From Crassaminicella profunda (GTDB lineage Bacteria > Bacillota > Clostridia > Peptostreptococcales > Thermotaleaceae): DNA of 64,000 nucleotides. Shown here piece by piece: positions 9,481 through 18,048 of this stretch (positions are counted from its first letter, which is position 1; each line of letters begins with the position of its first letter). Below the pieces are notes generated by a model. The model did no database searches. It was given only the letters and a program-made list of their open reading frames with translations, and was not told where the DNA came from. Location of the stretch: the NCBI RefSeq assembly GCF_019884785.1, contig NZ_CP082326.1, positions 3,155,355-3,219,354 on the forward strand, read 5' to 3'. The position numbers and the translations under genes are program-made.

Positions 9481-10191
9481 TTATCCTTTAGCTTTTCCCA
9501 AAAAAGCTTCTTGAATAGTAGGATCTTTTATTAATGCCTTCGCATCGCCTTTTTTCACAATGGTTCCTTGTTCTAGTACATATGCCTTATCTGCAATAGA
9601 TAATGCCTTATATGCATTTTGTTCAACTAAAAGGATGGTTTTATTCATCTTTTTAATATCTTCTATAATTTCAAAAATAGTTTTTACTAAAAGAGGTGCA
9701 AGTCCTAATGAAGGCTCATCTAATAAAATTAAATCTGGATTACTCATAAGCCCTCTGCCCATTGCGAGCATCTGTTGTTCTCCACCACTTAGTGTTCCAG
9801 CTATTTGAGTTAATCTTTCCTTTAGTCTTGGAAACAATTCATACACCTTTTCTAAATCTTCTTTTATATTTTCATGATCATTTCTTAAATAAGTCCCCAT
9901 CATTAAATTTTCTTTTACCGTAAGATTTGCAAAAATAAGTCTTCCTTCTGGAACTTGACAAATTCCAAGTTGTACGATCTTATTAGGGAGTTTGGGAATT
10001 TCTTTTCCTTTATATTTAATCACACCCATCTTTGGCTTGACAATTCCAGATATTGCATTAAGAAGAGTAGATTTACCCGCTCCATTTGAACCTATTATAG
10101 ATACGATTTGACCCATCTGAACTTCTATATCCACTCCTTTTAATGCATGGATTCCTCCATAATATACATTTAGGTTCTCAACCTTTAGCAA
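9481..10191 (-). CDS. livF: Branched-chain amino-acid ABC transporter, ATPase LivF
   Basis: A 236-residue cytoplasmic ABC ATPase. Walker A GSNGAGKST lies near residues 34-42, the signature LSGGEQQ near 135, Walker B LILLDEPSLGLAP near 155, and the H-loop equivalent as LLVEQNA, where Gln replaces the usual His. That substitution is typical of LivF. It powers uptake of leucine, isoleucine, valine or related ligands as a heterodimer with LivG. It is the last gene of the livK-H-M-G-F operon, and its start overlaps the end of livG by 7 bp, implying translational coupling. Confidence 0.93.
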   Translation of the reverse strand: MLKVENLNVYYGGIHALKGVDIEVQMGQIVSIIGSNGAGKSTLLNAISGIVKPKMGVIKYKGKEIPKLPNKIVQLGICQVPEGRLIFANLTVKENLMMGTYLRNDHENIKEDLEKVYELFPRLKERLTQIAGTLSGGEQQMLAMGRGLMSNPDLILLDEPSLGLAPLLVKTIFEIIEDIKKMNKTILLVEQNAYKALSIADKAYVLEQGTIVKKGDAKALIKDPTIQEAFLGKAKG

Positions 10192-10958
10192 ACCACTTCC
10201 TCCTCCCCTAAGTAAGCCTCTTTAACCTTAGGATTTGATTGAATCTCTGCTGCTGTTCCGTCCCCTAACTTTCTTCCAAAATTGATAACAGAAATATGAT
10301 CACATATACCCATGATTAAATCCATATGATGTTCTATGACTAAAATAGTCAACTTAAAGCGATCCCTAATTTCTTTTATCAGCTCCATCAATCTTATGGT
10401 TTCATCAGGATTCATCCCTGCTGCTGGCTCATCTAATAGGAGTAGCTTTGGTTTTAAGGCTAAAGCTCTTGCTATTTCAAGCCTTCTTTGAAGCCCATAG
10501 GGTAAATTCCCTGCGATGACATTTCTTCGATCAGAAAGCTCTAATATATCCATTAGTTCATGGGCTTGTTTTGATAACTCTTTTTCTCCTTTTTTAAAAG
10601 ACTTACTTCTTAATATGGCTCCTAACAAGCTATAATCTGCATGGAAATGACAGGCCGTTAAGATATTGTCATAAGTAGATAAATTTTTAAAAAGCCTTAT
10701 ATTTTGAAAAGTTCTTGTAATACCTATATTGGCAACTTGATAAGGCTCTAAGTTTTCTATATTTTTACCATTGAATAAAATTTCTCCTTCACTTAATTGA
10801 TAAATTCCTGTAATAAGGTTAAAAACTGTTGTTTTTCCAGCACCATTGGGTCCTATAAGTCCATAGATGGCATCCTTTTCAATACTAAAGCTTAAATCTC
10901 CAACGGCAGTAAGTCCCCCAAATCTTTTTGTCACATTTTTGAGTTCTAAAAGATTCAT
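10185..10958 (-). CDS. livG: Branched-chain amino-acid ABC transporter, ATPase LivG
   Basis: A 257-residue ABC ATPase partner of LivF. Walker A GPNGAGKTT lies near residue 36, a LivG-type signature LPYGLQRRLEIARAL near 152, Walker B LLLLDEPAAGMNPDE near 175 and the switch histidine in LVIEHHMD near 208. The LPYG(L/R)QRR signature and the AAGMNP Walker B are typical of LivG rather than LivF. It abuts livM with no spacer and overlaps livF by 7 bp. Confidence 0.93.
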   Translation of the reverse strand: MNLLELKNVTKRFGGLTAVGDLSFSIEKDAIYGLIGPNGAGKTTVFNLITGIYQLSEGEILFNGKNIENLEPYQVANIGITRTFQNIRLFKNLSTYDNILTACHFHADYSLLGAILRSKSFKKGEKELSKQAHELMDILELSDRRNVIAGNLPYGLQRRLEIARALALKPKLLLLDEPAAGMNPDETIRLMELIKEIRDRFKLTILVIEHHMDLIMGICDHISVINFGRKLGDGTAAEIQSNPKVKEAYLGEEEVVC

Positions 10959-11846
10959 TTATATTTCCCCCTCGTTATAGGATTTATTTTTATTAAAAAT
11001 GCGAGAGAAAAATTTTTTGATATTGCTTATAGTGATTTCTTTCCCACCCATAAGTCCTTTTGGTCTAGAAATCATAATAAAGATTACAGTAGCACCATAA
11101 ACAACCAATCTCCATTTAGCAAAGGTTCTTAAAAGCTCTGGAAGAGCTGTCAATAAAACTGCACCAATTACACTTCCTGAAATACTTCCTAAGCCTCCAA
11201 ATATAACGATAATGGTAAGTTCTGTAGATTTAATAAGCTGAAACATCTTCGGTTGTAAAAATCCTGTATAATGGCCTAAAAATCCTCCAGCGATTCCTGC
11301 ATACGCCGCACTTATAGCAAGAGCTATCATTTTATATTTAAAAACATTGATCCCTATAATCTGAGATGCTAACTCTTCTTCTCTTACAGCCATCATATTT
11401 CTACCATGCCTTGATTTAATTAAATTGATTAAAATAACAATGGCTATGATATTGATCACTACAACATTTATAAGGGTTGTGTCTAGTGGTATCCCAGGCC
11501 AGCCTCTCGCTCCACCAAAATACTGAACATTATCTAAAATAAGTCTTATGGCTTCCCCAAAACCTAAAGTAGCTATACAAAAATAATCTCCTTTTAAATT
11601 CAGTGTAAGCTTTCCAATGATCAAACTTACCATTGCTGCTGCAAGTCCACCAATCAGCAACGCAGGAATAAAAGGCATCCCAAATTTCACCGTCATTGTC
11701 GCTGTAAAATAAGCACCAATTGCCATAAAGCCTGCATGACCAAAGGAAAATAATCCCGTAAAACCTGTAAGAAGAGAAAGACCCAGTACTGCTAAAAGAT
11801 TAATCCCTGATAAAATTAATATTCCTTTCACATAAAACCAATCCAC
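10959..11846 (-). CDS. livM: Branched-chain amino-acid ABC transporter permease LivM
   Basis: A 295-residue polytopic membrane protein with about eight hydrophobic segments. The family motifs TGLFSFGHAGFMAIGAYFTA near residue 30 and the coupling segment near 190-240 (AGGFLGHYTGFLQPKMF, FGGLGSISGSVIGA in part) mark LivM. It forms the transmembrane channel with LivH. The gap to livH is 13 bp and to livG zero, so expression is shared. The C-terminal tail is basic and cytoplasmic. Confidence 0.92.
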   Translation of the reverse strand: MDWFYVKGILILSGINLLAVLGLSLLTGFTGLFSFGHAGFMAIGAYFTATMTVKFGMPFIPALLIGGLAAAMVSLIIGKLTLNLKGDYFCIATLGFGEAIRLILDNVQYFGGARGWPGIPLDTTLINVVVINIIAIVILINLIKSRHGRNMMAVREEELASQIIGINVFKYKMIALAISAAYAGIAGGFLGHYTGFLQPKMFQLIKSTELTIIVIFGGLGSISGSVIGAVLLTALPELLRTFAKWRLVVYGATVIFIMISRPKGLMGGKEITISNIKKFFSRIFNKNKSYNEGEI

Positions 11847-11859
11847 CTAAAATCCCCCC

Positions 11860-12738
11860 TTATGCCTTATCTTCAGTGATTTTACCCATAATCCCCATAG
11901 GTCTTACGACTAAAATAAAGATCAATAATCCAAACGCTATCAAATCTCTATATTGTGAAGATAAATAACCTGATGTAAAGGTTTCTATAATTCCTAATAA
12001 AATAGAACCGATCACCGCTCCAGTTAAACTGCCTAAGCCACCAAAAACAGCTGCAATAAAGGATTTTATTGTAATAGCTCCTATTTGTGGGTATACCGTA
12101 TATTTCATACCAAATAATATGCCAGCAATCCCTGCTAGAATCCCACCTAGAGCGAATACAATAAAAATGATTCTATCTGTATTCACACCCATTAATGCAC
12201 TAGCTTTTGCATTATAAGATGTAGCCCTAATTGCCATACCTGTTTTCGTTCCTTCTATAACGTAAATCAATAGACCCAGACTAATAGCAGATATAATAAA
12301 CATGGTAATATCTAATCTTCCTATAGCTATTTTCCCTAATGTAATTGGCGTTCGAGAGAATACTTCAGGATAAGTTCTAAAGGTAGGCCCTATAGTAGCT
12401 ATAACAATATTCTCTAAAAATATAGAAGCTCCCATGGCTGAAATAATAAAATATAAAAAGGGTGCATTTCTTTTTCTAAGGGGACTATAAGCCACTTTTT
12501 CTAAAGAAACAGCTATTAGTCCTGCTCCTAATGCAGCTAATATAAACGAAGGAATAAAGGGAAGTTGAAAGGCTGTCATACAAAAAAAACCTATGTATGC
12601 ACCAATCATAATGACACCCCCATGGGCAAAATTACTAAAATTCATAATACTATATACAAGGGAATAACCTACTGCCATGAGTGCATAAACACTTCCTATA
12701 GATAAACCATTAATCAATTGTTGAAAAAAAGCAGACAT
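11860..12738 (-). CDS. livH: Branched-chain amino-acid ABC transporter permease LivH
   Basis: A 292-residue integral membrane permease. The N-terminal LINGLSIGSVYALMAVGYSLVY, the NFAHGG motif near residue 37 and the coupling helix around AAVFGGLGSLTGAVIGS near 230 are hallmarks of LivH. It partners LivM. A terminator-like hairpin separates it from livK upstream, so permease and ATPase genes are probably expressed at a lower level than the binding protein. Confidence 0.92.
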   Translation of the reverse strand: MSAFFQQLINGLSIGSVYALMAVGYSLVYSIMNFSNFAHGGVIMIGAYIGFFCMTAFQLPFIPSFILAALGAGLIAVSLEKVAYSPLRKRNAPFLYFIISAMGASIFLENIVIATIGPTFRTYPEVFSRTPITLGKIAIGRLDITMFIISAISLGLLIYVIEGTKTGMAIRATSYNAKASALMGVNTDRIIFIVFALGGILAGIAGILFGMKYTVYPQIGAITIKSFIAAVFGGLGSLTGAVIGSILLGIIETFTSGYLSSQYRDLIAFGLLIFILVVRPMGIMGKITEDKA

Positions 12739-12752
12739 AAATTTTCTCCTTC

Positions 12753-12785
12753 CTTTTTAAATAAGAGAGGGTAAAAACCCTCTCT
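12753..12785 (-). terminator. Intercistronic attenuator between livK and livH
   Basis: Perfect 9-bp stem AGAGAGGGT/ACCCTCTCT (12764-12772/12777-12785) with an AAAA loop on the plus strand. The minus-strand transcript continues TATTTAAAAA. It sits 9 bp after the livK stop and before the livH ribosome site, as in many ABC operons where the solute-binding protein is made in excess. Confidence 0.7.
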
Positions 12786-12793
12786 ATTATCCT

Positions 12794-13999
12794 CTACTCA
12801 GCAGAATATTTTTGCTGGAATACATATTTTCCATCTACTATTTTGATAATGGCTGCATCTTTACCTTCTGGATTATGTGTATCTTTACCAATGTTAATCT
12901 TTCCGGTTATTCCAACCATTTGTGCATTTTCTAATGCATCTCTTACCTTAACCGTATCCACACTATCTGCTTTCTTTACTGCATGTTCTAAAAGTTTAAA
13001 TGCATCATGAACAAGATATCCATTTAATTCAACTGGTAAATCATATTTTTCTTTATACATATTCTTAAACTCTTGTACATCAGGGTCTTCAAAATCTAAG
13101 TGATTGACAAAATAACAGCCTTCTATTGATTTTTGTGCCATTTGAAGGAGTTGTTCTGAAGGCCACCCATCTCCTCCCATAAGTACTGCATCAATTCCTA
13201 AATCTCTTGCTTGGTTGGCACTCAATGCAACTTCTTTATAAAAATATGGCATAAATATAATCTCAGGTTCAGCTTCTTTTATTTTACTAAGTTGCGGTCT
13301 AAAATCTACATCACCAAATTTAAATCCTTCTTTAGCAACAATTTCTCCACCTTTTTCTTTGAATTTTTCTTCAAAAAACTGTGTTAAACCTTGAGAATAT
13401 TCATCTGCAACATCATATAATATAGCTGCTTTTTTAAACCCTAATACATCAGCTGCATATCCAGCAGCAACAGCTCCTTGATAAGGATCTATAAAACAAA
13501 CTCTAAAATTATAAGGTTTTACATTCCCATTATCATCAACAGTTACTTTTGGATTAGTTGCAACAGTAGCTATATCAGAAACATTCATTTCTTCAAGTAC
13601 TGCTGAAATAGATATAGCCTGCCCACTTGCATTTGGCCCAAGTACTGCAATAACTTTATCTTGTGCAGTAAGTCTTCTTACAGCATTCACTGCTTCCATA
13701 GAATCTCCACGAGTATCATAGCCAATGGCTTCTAATTTTTTTCCTAACCAACCACCATTTTTATTTGCTTCTTCTACAAGCATTTTTACCGTATTAAACT
13801 CACAATTTCCCCAAACAGCTTGGTCTCCAGTCAGTGAACCAATCCAGCCAATTTTTACAACCTCTTCCCCTTTTTCTGCTGTTTCTTCTTGATTTACATC
13901 CTCTTGGTTCGTTTCTGTTTTCTCTGGTGCACATCCAATTAAAGCCAATGATACAATCAATAATACGGACAATAATATAAGACCTAATCTTTTTTTCAA
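12794..13999 (-). CDS. livK: Branched-chain amino-acid-binding lipoprotein (LivK/LivJ type)
   Basis: A 401-residue periplasmic-binding-protein type I receptor. It has a lipoprotein signal: basic MKKR, a hydrophobic stretch, and lipobox LIGC at residues 20-23, so Cys23 is lipidated and anchored outside the membrane. An acidic linker (NQEDVNQEETAEKGEE) precedes the mature domain, which starts at VKIGWIGSLTGDQAVWG. It is the first gene of the liv operon, with a strong AGGAGGGG site before the ATG. Ligand specificity (Leu/Ile/Val versus aromatic or urea-type compounds) cannot be read from sequence. Confidence 0.9.
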   Translation of the reverse strand: MKKRLGLILLSVLLIVSLALIGCAPEKTETNQEDVNQEETAEKGEEVVKIGWIGSLTGDQAVWGNCEFNTVKMLVEEANKNGGWLGKKLEAIGYDTRGDSMEAVNAVRRLTAQDKVIAVLGPNASGQAISISAVLEEMNVSDIATVATNPKVTVDDNGNVKPYNFRVCFIDPYQGAVAAGYAADVLGFKKAAILYDVADEYSQGLTQFFEEKFKEKGGEIVAKEGFKFGDVDFRPQLSKIKEAEPEIIFMPYFYKEVALSANQARDLGIDAVLMGGDGWPSEQLLQMAQKSIEGCYFVNHLDFEDPDVQEFKNMYKEKYDLPVELNGYLVHDAFKLLEHAVKKADSVDTVKVRDALENAQMVGITGKINIGKDTHNPEGKDAAIIKIVDGKYVFQQKYSAE

Positions 14000-14110
14000 A
14001 TTTTCCCCTCCTCTTTGAATTTGATAGAATATTCATATTTATCAAACAATTTTCTTTACAGCTTATTCTTTTTTTGTGATTTTTATTCCTATATTCATAA
14101 AATATTGTTC

Positions 14111-14146
14111 AAAAAAAATAAACCCTTGATACTTTTCATCAAGGAT
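14111..14146 (-). terminator. Second (downstream) terminator behind the non-coding RNA gene
   Basis: Minus-strand stem ATCCTTGAT/ATCAAGGGT (14146-14138 with 14130-14122, one G-U), 7-nt loop, then TTATTTTTTTT. It is nearly identical to the hairpin at 14179-14208, so the RNA gene has tandem terminators. The right copy of the 21-bp repeat lies between them. Confidence 0.65.
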
Positions 14147-14157
14147 TTTACCTCATC

Positions 14158-14178
14158 AATAACTAAACTGACAGGCAC
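14158..14178 (+). repeat. 21-bp direct repeat flanking the liv operon, right copy
   Basis: AATAACTAAACTGACAG followed by GCAC; it matches 9454-9474 at 20 of 21 positions in the same orientation. Confidence 0.6.
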
Positions 14179-14208
14179 AAAAAAATCCCTGATATTTTTA
14201 TCAAGGAT
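14179..14208 (-). terminator. Intrinsic terminator of the non-coding RNA gene
   Basis: Minus-strand stem ATCCTTGAT/ATCAGGGAT (14208-14200 with 14193-14185, one G-U pair), AAAAAT loop, then seven T at 14185-14179. Confidence 0.8.
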
Positions 14209-14424
14209 TATCTACATAGTTAGCTGACCTGATCTTTGACCCCACACTCGCCTGCTGGAAGGTTGGCTCTGGGGTTACCATCACTACTACCTCTCTCAGA
14301 ATATCTCTGGCAGGTCTTACTTCTAAGCCGCACCATGATCAGTATTCTCATTTTTAAGATTACCTTACGTGGATCCCTTTGCCTGCGACTGGCATGGACT
14401 TTCAACCACAGACCTAAGCTATGC
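14180..14424 (-). ncRNA. Structured non-coding RNA, candidate raiA-type RNA
   Basis: About 245 nt on the minus strand with no credible protein but every sign of an RNA gene. A consensus-like promoter sits immediately upstream and an intrinsic terminator at the end. The interval is clearly more GC-rich than its surroundings, and it has many complementary segments. ACCCC (14276-14272) can pair with GGGGU near 14240. AGACCUG (about 14316-14310) can pair with AGGUCU at the 5' end or with CAGGUC near the 3' end. It is not tmRNA (no tRNA-like ends), not large SRP RNA, and too short for RNase P RNA. Established knowledge: raiA RNAs are about 200-nt conserved Firmicute RNAs usually next to raiA (hpf) or comFC. 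Here hpf is the next gene on the strand apart from the liv operon, which suggests raiA RNA. 6S RNA is the main alternative. I cannot recall the consensus well enough to confirm. Confidence 0.6.
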
Positions 14425-14431
14425 ATATAGT

Positions 14432-14460
14432 ATTATACATGGTTTTAATGATTTTAGCAA
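14432..14460 (-). promoter_or_regulatory. Sigma-A promoter of the non-coding RNA
   Basis: Minus strand: -35 TTGCTA (14460-14455), 17-bp spacer, -10 TATAAT (14437-14432). Transcription should start near 14424. Confidence 0.8.
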
Positions 14461-14482
14461 TAACTAAAATATTGCAATTTTC

Positions 14483-14968
14483 TTATTTATGATCAATAAA
14501 CACACCTTGCACCCCTGCATATTTCTTCATATAGCTTGATGCGATTTTAGAGGTTTGCTTTTTAGTTTTTAATTTTTTCATATCTTGTTTCACTTTATCA
14601 AAATCTATATTCAACTGAATAGTATTATTTTCATCTAATTTTTGCATATTTTTTATTAATAGCATAATATTACCAATATGCAGCTTTAACTCTTTTAAAG
14701 AAGGATATTTTTCTATTTTTATATCTTCTATAGATGCAATATTCAAAGCTTTTTTTAATCCATTGTAATGATTTAAAAAGCTTATATCTATCTCATTAAT
14801 ATGCTCCATGATCAATTGCTTTTGCTCAATGACCACTGTCAAGTTTTCTAAATCTCCATTTTTGATAAAGCCCTCTTGCTTCTTCGTTAAAACTAATAAT
14901 TCTTTTAAACTTTTTTCCTTTTTTTTAGAAATATTGATTAACTCGTCAATCATTTGTTTAATTTCCAT
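14483..14968 (-). CDS. Flagellar chaperone-like protein (FliT/FlgN type)
   Basis: A 161-residue, mostly helical, lysine-rich protein. The pattern LLVLTKKQEGFIKNGDLENLTVVIEQKQLIMEHI resembles the FlgN/FliT chaperone fold. FlgN proper is encoded at 53.4-53.9 kb beside flgK. This gene is 12 bp downstream of fliS in the flaG-fliD-fliS operon, so a FliT-like role (chaperone for the FliD cap) is the better guess. It is the last gene of the operon; the next gene downstream is the non-coding RNA. The family assignment is by pattern and context only. Confidence 0.6.
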   Translation of the reverse strand: MEIKQMIDELINISKKKEKSLKELLVLTKKQEGFIKNGDLENLTVVIEQKQLIMEHINEIDISFLNHYNGLKKALNIASIEDIKIEKYPSLKELKLHIGNIMLLIKNMQKLDENNTIQLNIDFDKVKQDMKKLKTKKQTSKIASSYMKKYAGVQGVFIDHK

Positions 14969-14980
14969 ATGTTAACCTCA

Positions 14981-15367
14981 TTATTTCTTTTTAGCAAGCT
15001 CCATAGCTTGCTTCCAAGTATCTCTTAACTCTGTAAATAAAGGTAGTATTTCCTCTAAAATAGCTTTATCCTTTTTCATATTTGCTTGTGTTAATTTTTC
15101 TAATAAAAAATCATAAATAGGTCTTAATCCCTTTGAAATTTCATAGTCCATATTCAAGGTTGAATTCAATTCAATTATAATATCACTAGCTCTCCTAATT
15201 GTCTCATGGGTTTTTTGTACATTTTTTTGTTCCATAAATAAAAGAGCTTGATTCACAAATTTAATAGCTCCATCATATAACATCAAAGTAAGCTCTTGTG
15301 GAGATGCCATCATTACTTTATTTTGTTTATATTGATTCAATCCACTGTAAGGATTACGCATTGCCAT
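14981..15367 (-). CDS. fliS: Flagellar export chaperone FliS
   Basis: A 128-residue helical protein with the FliS hallmarks: NPYSGLNQYKQNKVMMASPQELTLMLYDGAIKF at the N-terminus, then helices ending in FTELRDTWKQAMELA. FliS binds the disordered C-terminal D0 segment of flagellin in the cytoplasm and prevents premature polymerisation; in Bacillus it also affects FliW partitioning. It sits between fliD and the FliT-like gene. A paralogue lies at 18.0-18.5 kb beside the giant flagellin gene. Confidence 0.93.
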   Translation of the reverse strand: MAMRNPYSGLNQYKQNKVMMASPQELTLMLYDGAIKFVNQALLFMEQKNVQKTHETIRRASDIIIELNSTLNMDYEISKGLRPIYDFLLEKLTQANMKKDKAILEEILPLFTELRDTWKQAMELAKKK

Positions 15368-15391
15368 ATGTATTCACTCCTTTTATCTTGA

Positions 15392-17545
15392 CTACATTTT
15401 GCTTAACTGCCCTGCTAACCATGAACTTTGCTGATTCATTTTATTCATAGCCGTCTCCATAGCTGTATATTTTTTCCAATAAGATTGTTCTAATCTAGCC
15501 AATCGACTTTCTTCATCTTTAATTTTCTTACCATAATCTAAAAAGTCTTCATCTAATAAACTGATAGATCCTTTACGACCATTTCCTCCTGTGACAAAAT
15601 CTATTAACATATCACTTTTTACATTTCGATACAATTCTTTATCGTCTCCAGGCCCTGCCTTATCAATAATTTTTTTCATTCCATCGGTCATATCATCATA
15701 CAAACGATTAATAAGACCTGTATTACTTCTAACCTTTTTATCATAGGCTATTGTATATTCTCTTTTTTCAGAAGCTGTAAAATTCGCATAATCATCATAA
15801 GTTTTTCCTGTACTTGTTTTCCAATTTTCTCTTAGTTCGGTCTCCAATGTTACTTTATCTTCATTAGAAGGACTTTTAAATAAAAGGTTTAATGTCCCCT
15901 CTACATCATCCATAATAGCATCTTTTAATTTTTTCTCATTAATTACTAGTTTTCCTTTAGATTTCCACTTATCTGTAGTAATACCAATAGTAGTTAATTG
16001 ATTATATTTACTTGTTACACCTTCTACATCTTCATACAATCCTGTTCTTGCATCTGTCAAAATTTCACTAATAAATTGGTCATTTCGAAGCAAACCACTT
16101 TTAGCCCTCTGCTCCCACAGCTTAATGTCGTCTTCTTTCATAGATTTTTTTTGTTCTGTTGTTAAAGGAGTATAATCTCTATATCTTTTCTCAGATACTT
16201 TTTTATTCATCTTATCTATCATTTCATTGTACTTATCCACAAAACCTTTGATTTTTTCATAGACCTTGTCTACATCTGTATCTACTTTTATAGTAATATC
16301 CTTATCAGTAGAAGTATCCTTTAAATTGAGTTCAATCCCATTTAAATTGATAGTATTTGAAGAATATTCTAGGTTTTCAGCTCCATCAAAATTTATGCTT
16401 GCATCTGTTCCAGTTCTTCCTCCTAGAAGTGTAGGCATTTTGAATATATTTTTTCCTGTGAATAATCCTTGCGCATCATTTTCAACAGTAATAAGTTTAT
16501 TCTCTGTAGTGATATCCTTTGTATCAAATACAAGTTTTCCATCACTAAAACTAACAACTGTTTTACCAATTGGAAGAATACTTGGATCTGGAGGATTTTT
16601 TCTGAATTCCTCATTTATCTTATTCACTAATTCTTGTATAGTATTTTCCTTATTAACAGTGATATCTTTTGATGTTCCACCAATATTAAGATTTAATATT
16701 CCATCTGTTGATACACCTAAATCTGCTAATGTTGTAGCATCTGTTACTCCTGCTTTTACTACATCTACACTTTCAGCTGTACTTCCTAATGAAGGCATCA
16801 TATTAAATTTATTGTTGGCACCTGTTAAAATACCATTCTCATCTTCTATAATCTTTATCTGTGCTTTGCTTCCTGTTTTTTTCGTAGACAAAAACAGTCT
16901 TCCTGCAGTTTCATCAAAGTTTGCTTGAATACCTAAAGCTGTTTCACTCGTTTTAGGATCTCCATCATCTGTTGTTGCATAGTTAATTTCTTTTATGAGA
17001 TCTTTTATCTTAGTATCTTTAGTATAATCTACACTTACAGTATCCGTACTTCCATCTTCTTTTATAATTTGAAATTTAATAGTTTGTGTACCTTCTACAT
17101 CCATCCCTAAATCCAATAGTGTATTTTCATTAGTTGCATTATTTTCTCCCACTTTTACAGCATTCGTACTTACTGCACTAACCCCTTCTGCTAAATTATT
17201 TACCTTTATTTTATGTACCCCTGTCATTCCTATTGCACTTGCTTTTGCAGTAAGAACGTCTTCATCAGAAGAAGATACTTTTTTTACCCAATTTAAATTA
17301 GAAATGCTATTTCCAATAAGCATCCCATTAGACAAGGATTTTGAAAGTTCTAAGTCCTTCTTTGTATCTAAAATAAAATTTGCAAAATCTTTATTCACTT
17401 CATTGTATTGTTCTTGCTTCCATAATGTAGTTTGTTGTTTTTGAAAGAGTTTATCCACTTTTACTCTTTCCGCTTTCATCAAACCACTTACTATACTTTC
17501 CGTATCCATCCCAGAAGCAAGTCCCGTAATTCTAGTTGTATCCAT
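15392..17545 (-). CDS. fliD: Flagellar filament cap protein FliD (enlarged)
   Basis: A 717-residue hook-associated protein 2. FliD_N at about 1-100 (RITGLASGMDTESIVSGLMKAER) is followed by repeated beta-type modules around 150-410 (paired TLADLGVSTDGILNLNIGG and TLLDLGMDVEGTQTIKFQI type segments), then FliD_C at about 430-700, ending in the coiled coil RLARLEQSYWKKYTAMETAM. The cap forms a rotating pentamer at the filament tip that folds arriving flagellins. Typical FliD is about 450-520 residues, so the outward-facing middle domain is enlarged here, as in FlgL and two of the flagellins. Confidence 0.93.
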   Translation of the reverse strand: MDTTRITGLASGMDTESIVSGLMKAERVKVDKLFQKQQTTLWKQEQYNEVNKDFANFILDTKKDLELSKSLSNGMLIGNSISNLNWVKKVSSSDEDVLTAKASAIGMTGVHKIKVNNLAEGVSAVSTNAVKVGENNATNENTLLDLGMDVEGTQTIKFQIIKEDGSTDTVSVDYTKDTKIKDLIKEINYATTDDGDPKTSETALGIQANFDETAGRLFLSTKKTGSKAQIKIIEDENGILTGANNKFNMMPSLGSTAESVDVVKAGVTDATTLADLGVSTDGILNLNIGGTSKDITVNKENTIQELVNKINEEFRKNPPDPSILPIGKTVVSFSDGKLVFDTKDITTENKLITVENDAQGLFTGKNIFKMPTLLGGRTGTDASINFDGAENLEYSSNTINLNGIELNLKDTSTDKDITIKVDTDVDKVYEKIKGFVDKYNEMIDKMNKKVSEKRYRDYTPLTTEQKKSMKEDDIKLWEQRAKSGLLRNDQFISEILTDARTGLYEDVEGVTSKYNQLTTIGITTDKWKSKGKLVINEKKLKDAIMDDVEGTLNLLFKSPSNEDKVTLETELRENWKTSTGKTYDDYANFTASEKREYTIAYDKKVRSNTGLINRLYDDMTDGMKKIIDKAGPGDDKELYRNVKSDMLIDFVTGGNGRKGSISLLDEDFLDYGKKIKDEESRLARLEQSYWKKYTAMETAMNKMNQQSSWLAGQLSKM

Positions 17546-17594
17546 AGCTTCACTCCCTTAGCCCTATCTTCTCTCTATTAATAAATATCTTAAC

Positions 17595-17963
17595 TTATGC
17601 TTTTTTATCTACAAATAACCCAGCTCTCTCAATCATTGCTTGAATCATATCTACTATTTTTTCTGATGGAATTTCCCTTATGACTTCTTTTGTCTCTTTA
17701 TCAACGATCTTGGCCATAATCTGCTTTGTTTTTTCATGAATGGAAATTTCCAAAGTTGTATTATCCATATTTAAACCTTTACAAGATTTTTCAATAGCTT
17801 CTTTCAGCTCATCCTTCCCAGAATAATTTTTATCACTATTCTGCTTCTGAGCCATATCTACAACATTTTCTCCTTCTTCTGTTCTTTTTATTGACTCACT
17901 CCCTTGATTCATGTACGAATATTGATTATTCAAGCTAGAGCTACTATTTATTTCCATAAACAT
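17595..17963 (-). CDS. flaG: FlaG family flagellar protein
   Basis: A 122-residue protein with a variable hydrophilic N-terminus and a conserved FlaG C-terminal half (LEISIHEKTKQIMAKIVDK, EVIREIPSEKIVDMIQAM). FlaG proteins are linked to filament length and often precede fliD, as here (50 bp). It is first in the flaG-fliD-fliS-fliT-like operon and is preceded by a sigma-28-type promoter. ATG 17963 has GGATGG seven bases before it; ATG 17957 is also possible. Confidence 0.85.
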   Translation of the reverse strand: MFMEINSSSSLNNQYSYMNQGSESIKRTEEGENVVDMAQKQNSDKNYSGKDELKEAIEKSCKGLNMDNTTLEISIHEKTKQIMAKIVDKETKEVIREIPSEKIVDMIQAMIERAGLFVDKKA

Positions 17964-17993
17964 ACACCATCCTATCTTATTTTTATATGTATT

Positions 17994-18021
17994 TTATCGG
18001 TATAAACCTTTGTAAACTTTA
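17994..18021 (-). promoter_or_regulatory. SigD (sigma-28) promoter of the flaG-fliD operon
   Basis: Minus strand: TAAA (18021-18018), 16-bp spacer, ACCGATAA (18001-17994), against the Firmicute SigD consensus TAAA-N15-GCCGATAT. It lies 31 bp before flaG. Confidence 0.75.
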
Positions 18022-18048
18022 TATTCAAACAATTTTTTTATCTTCTCT

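Noticed and set aside
13800-14045. Minus-strand frame overlapping the livK start
   Set aside because: It is a different frame of the livK signal-peptide region with no ribosome site; livK has a strong one.
9454-14178. Liv operon as a transposon or genomic island
   Set aside because: No transposase, integrase or inverted ends; only short direct repeats, so reported as a possible scar, not a mobile element.
14220-14430. Short open frames on both strands over the non-coding RNA
   Set aside because: Opposing frames of 64-68 codons overlap fully, lack ribosome sites, and the region has promoter, terminator and base composition of an RNA gene.
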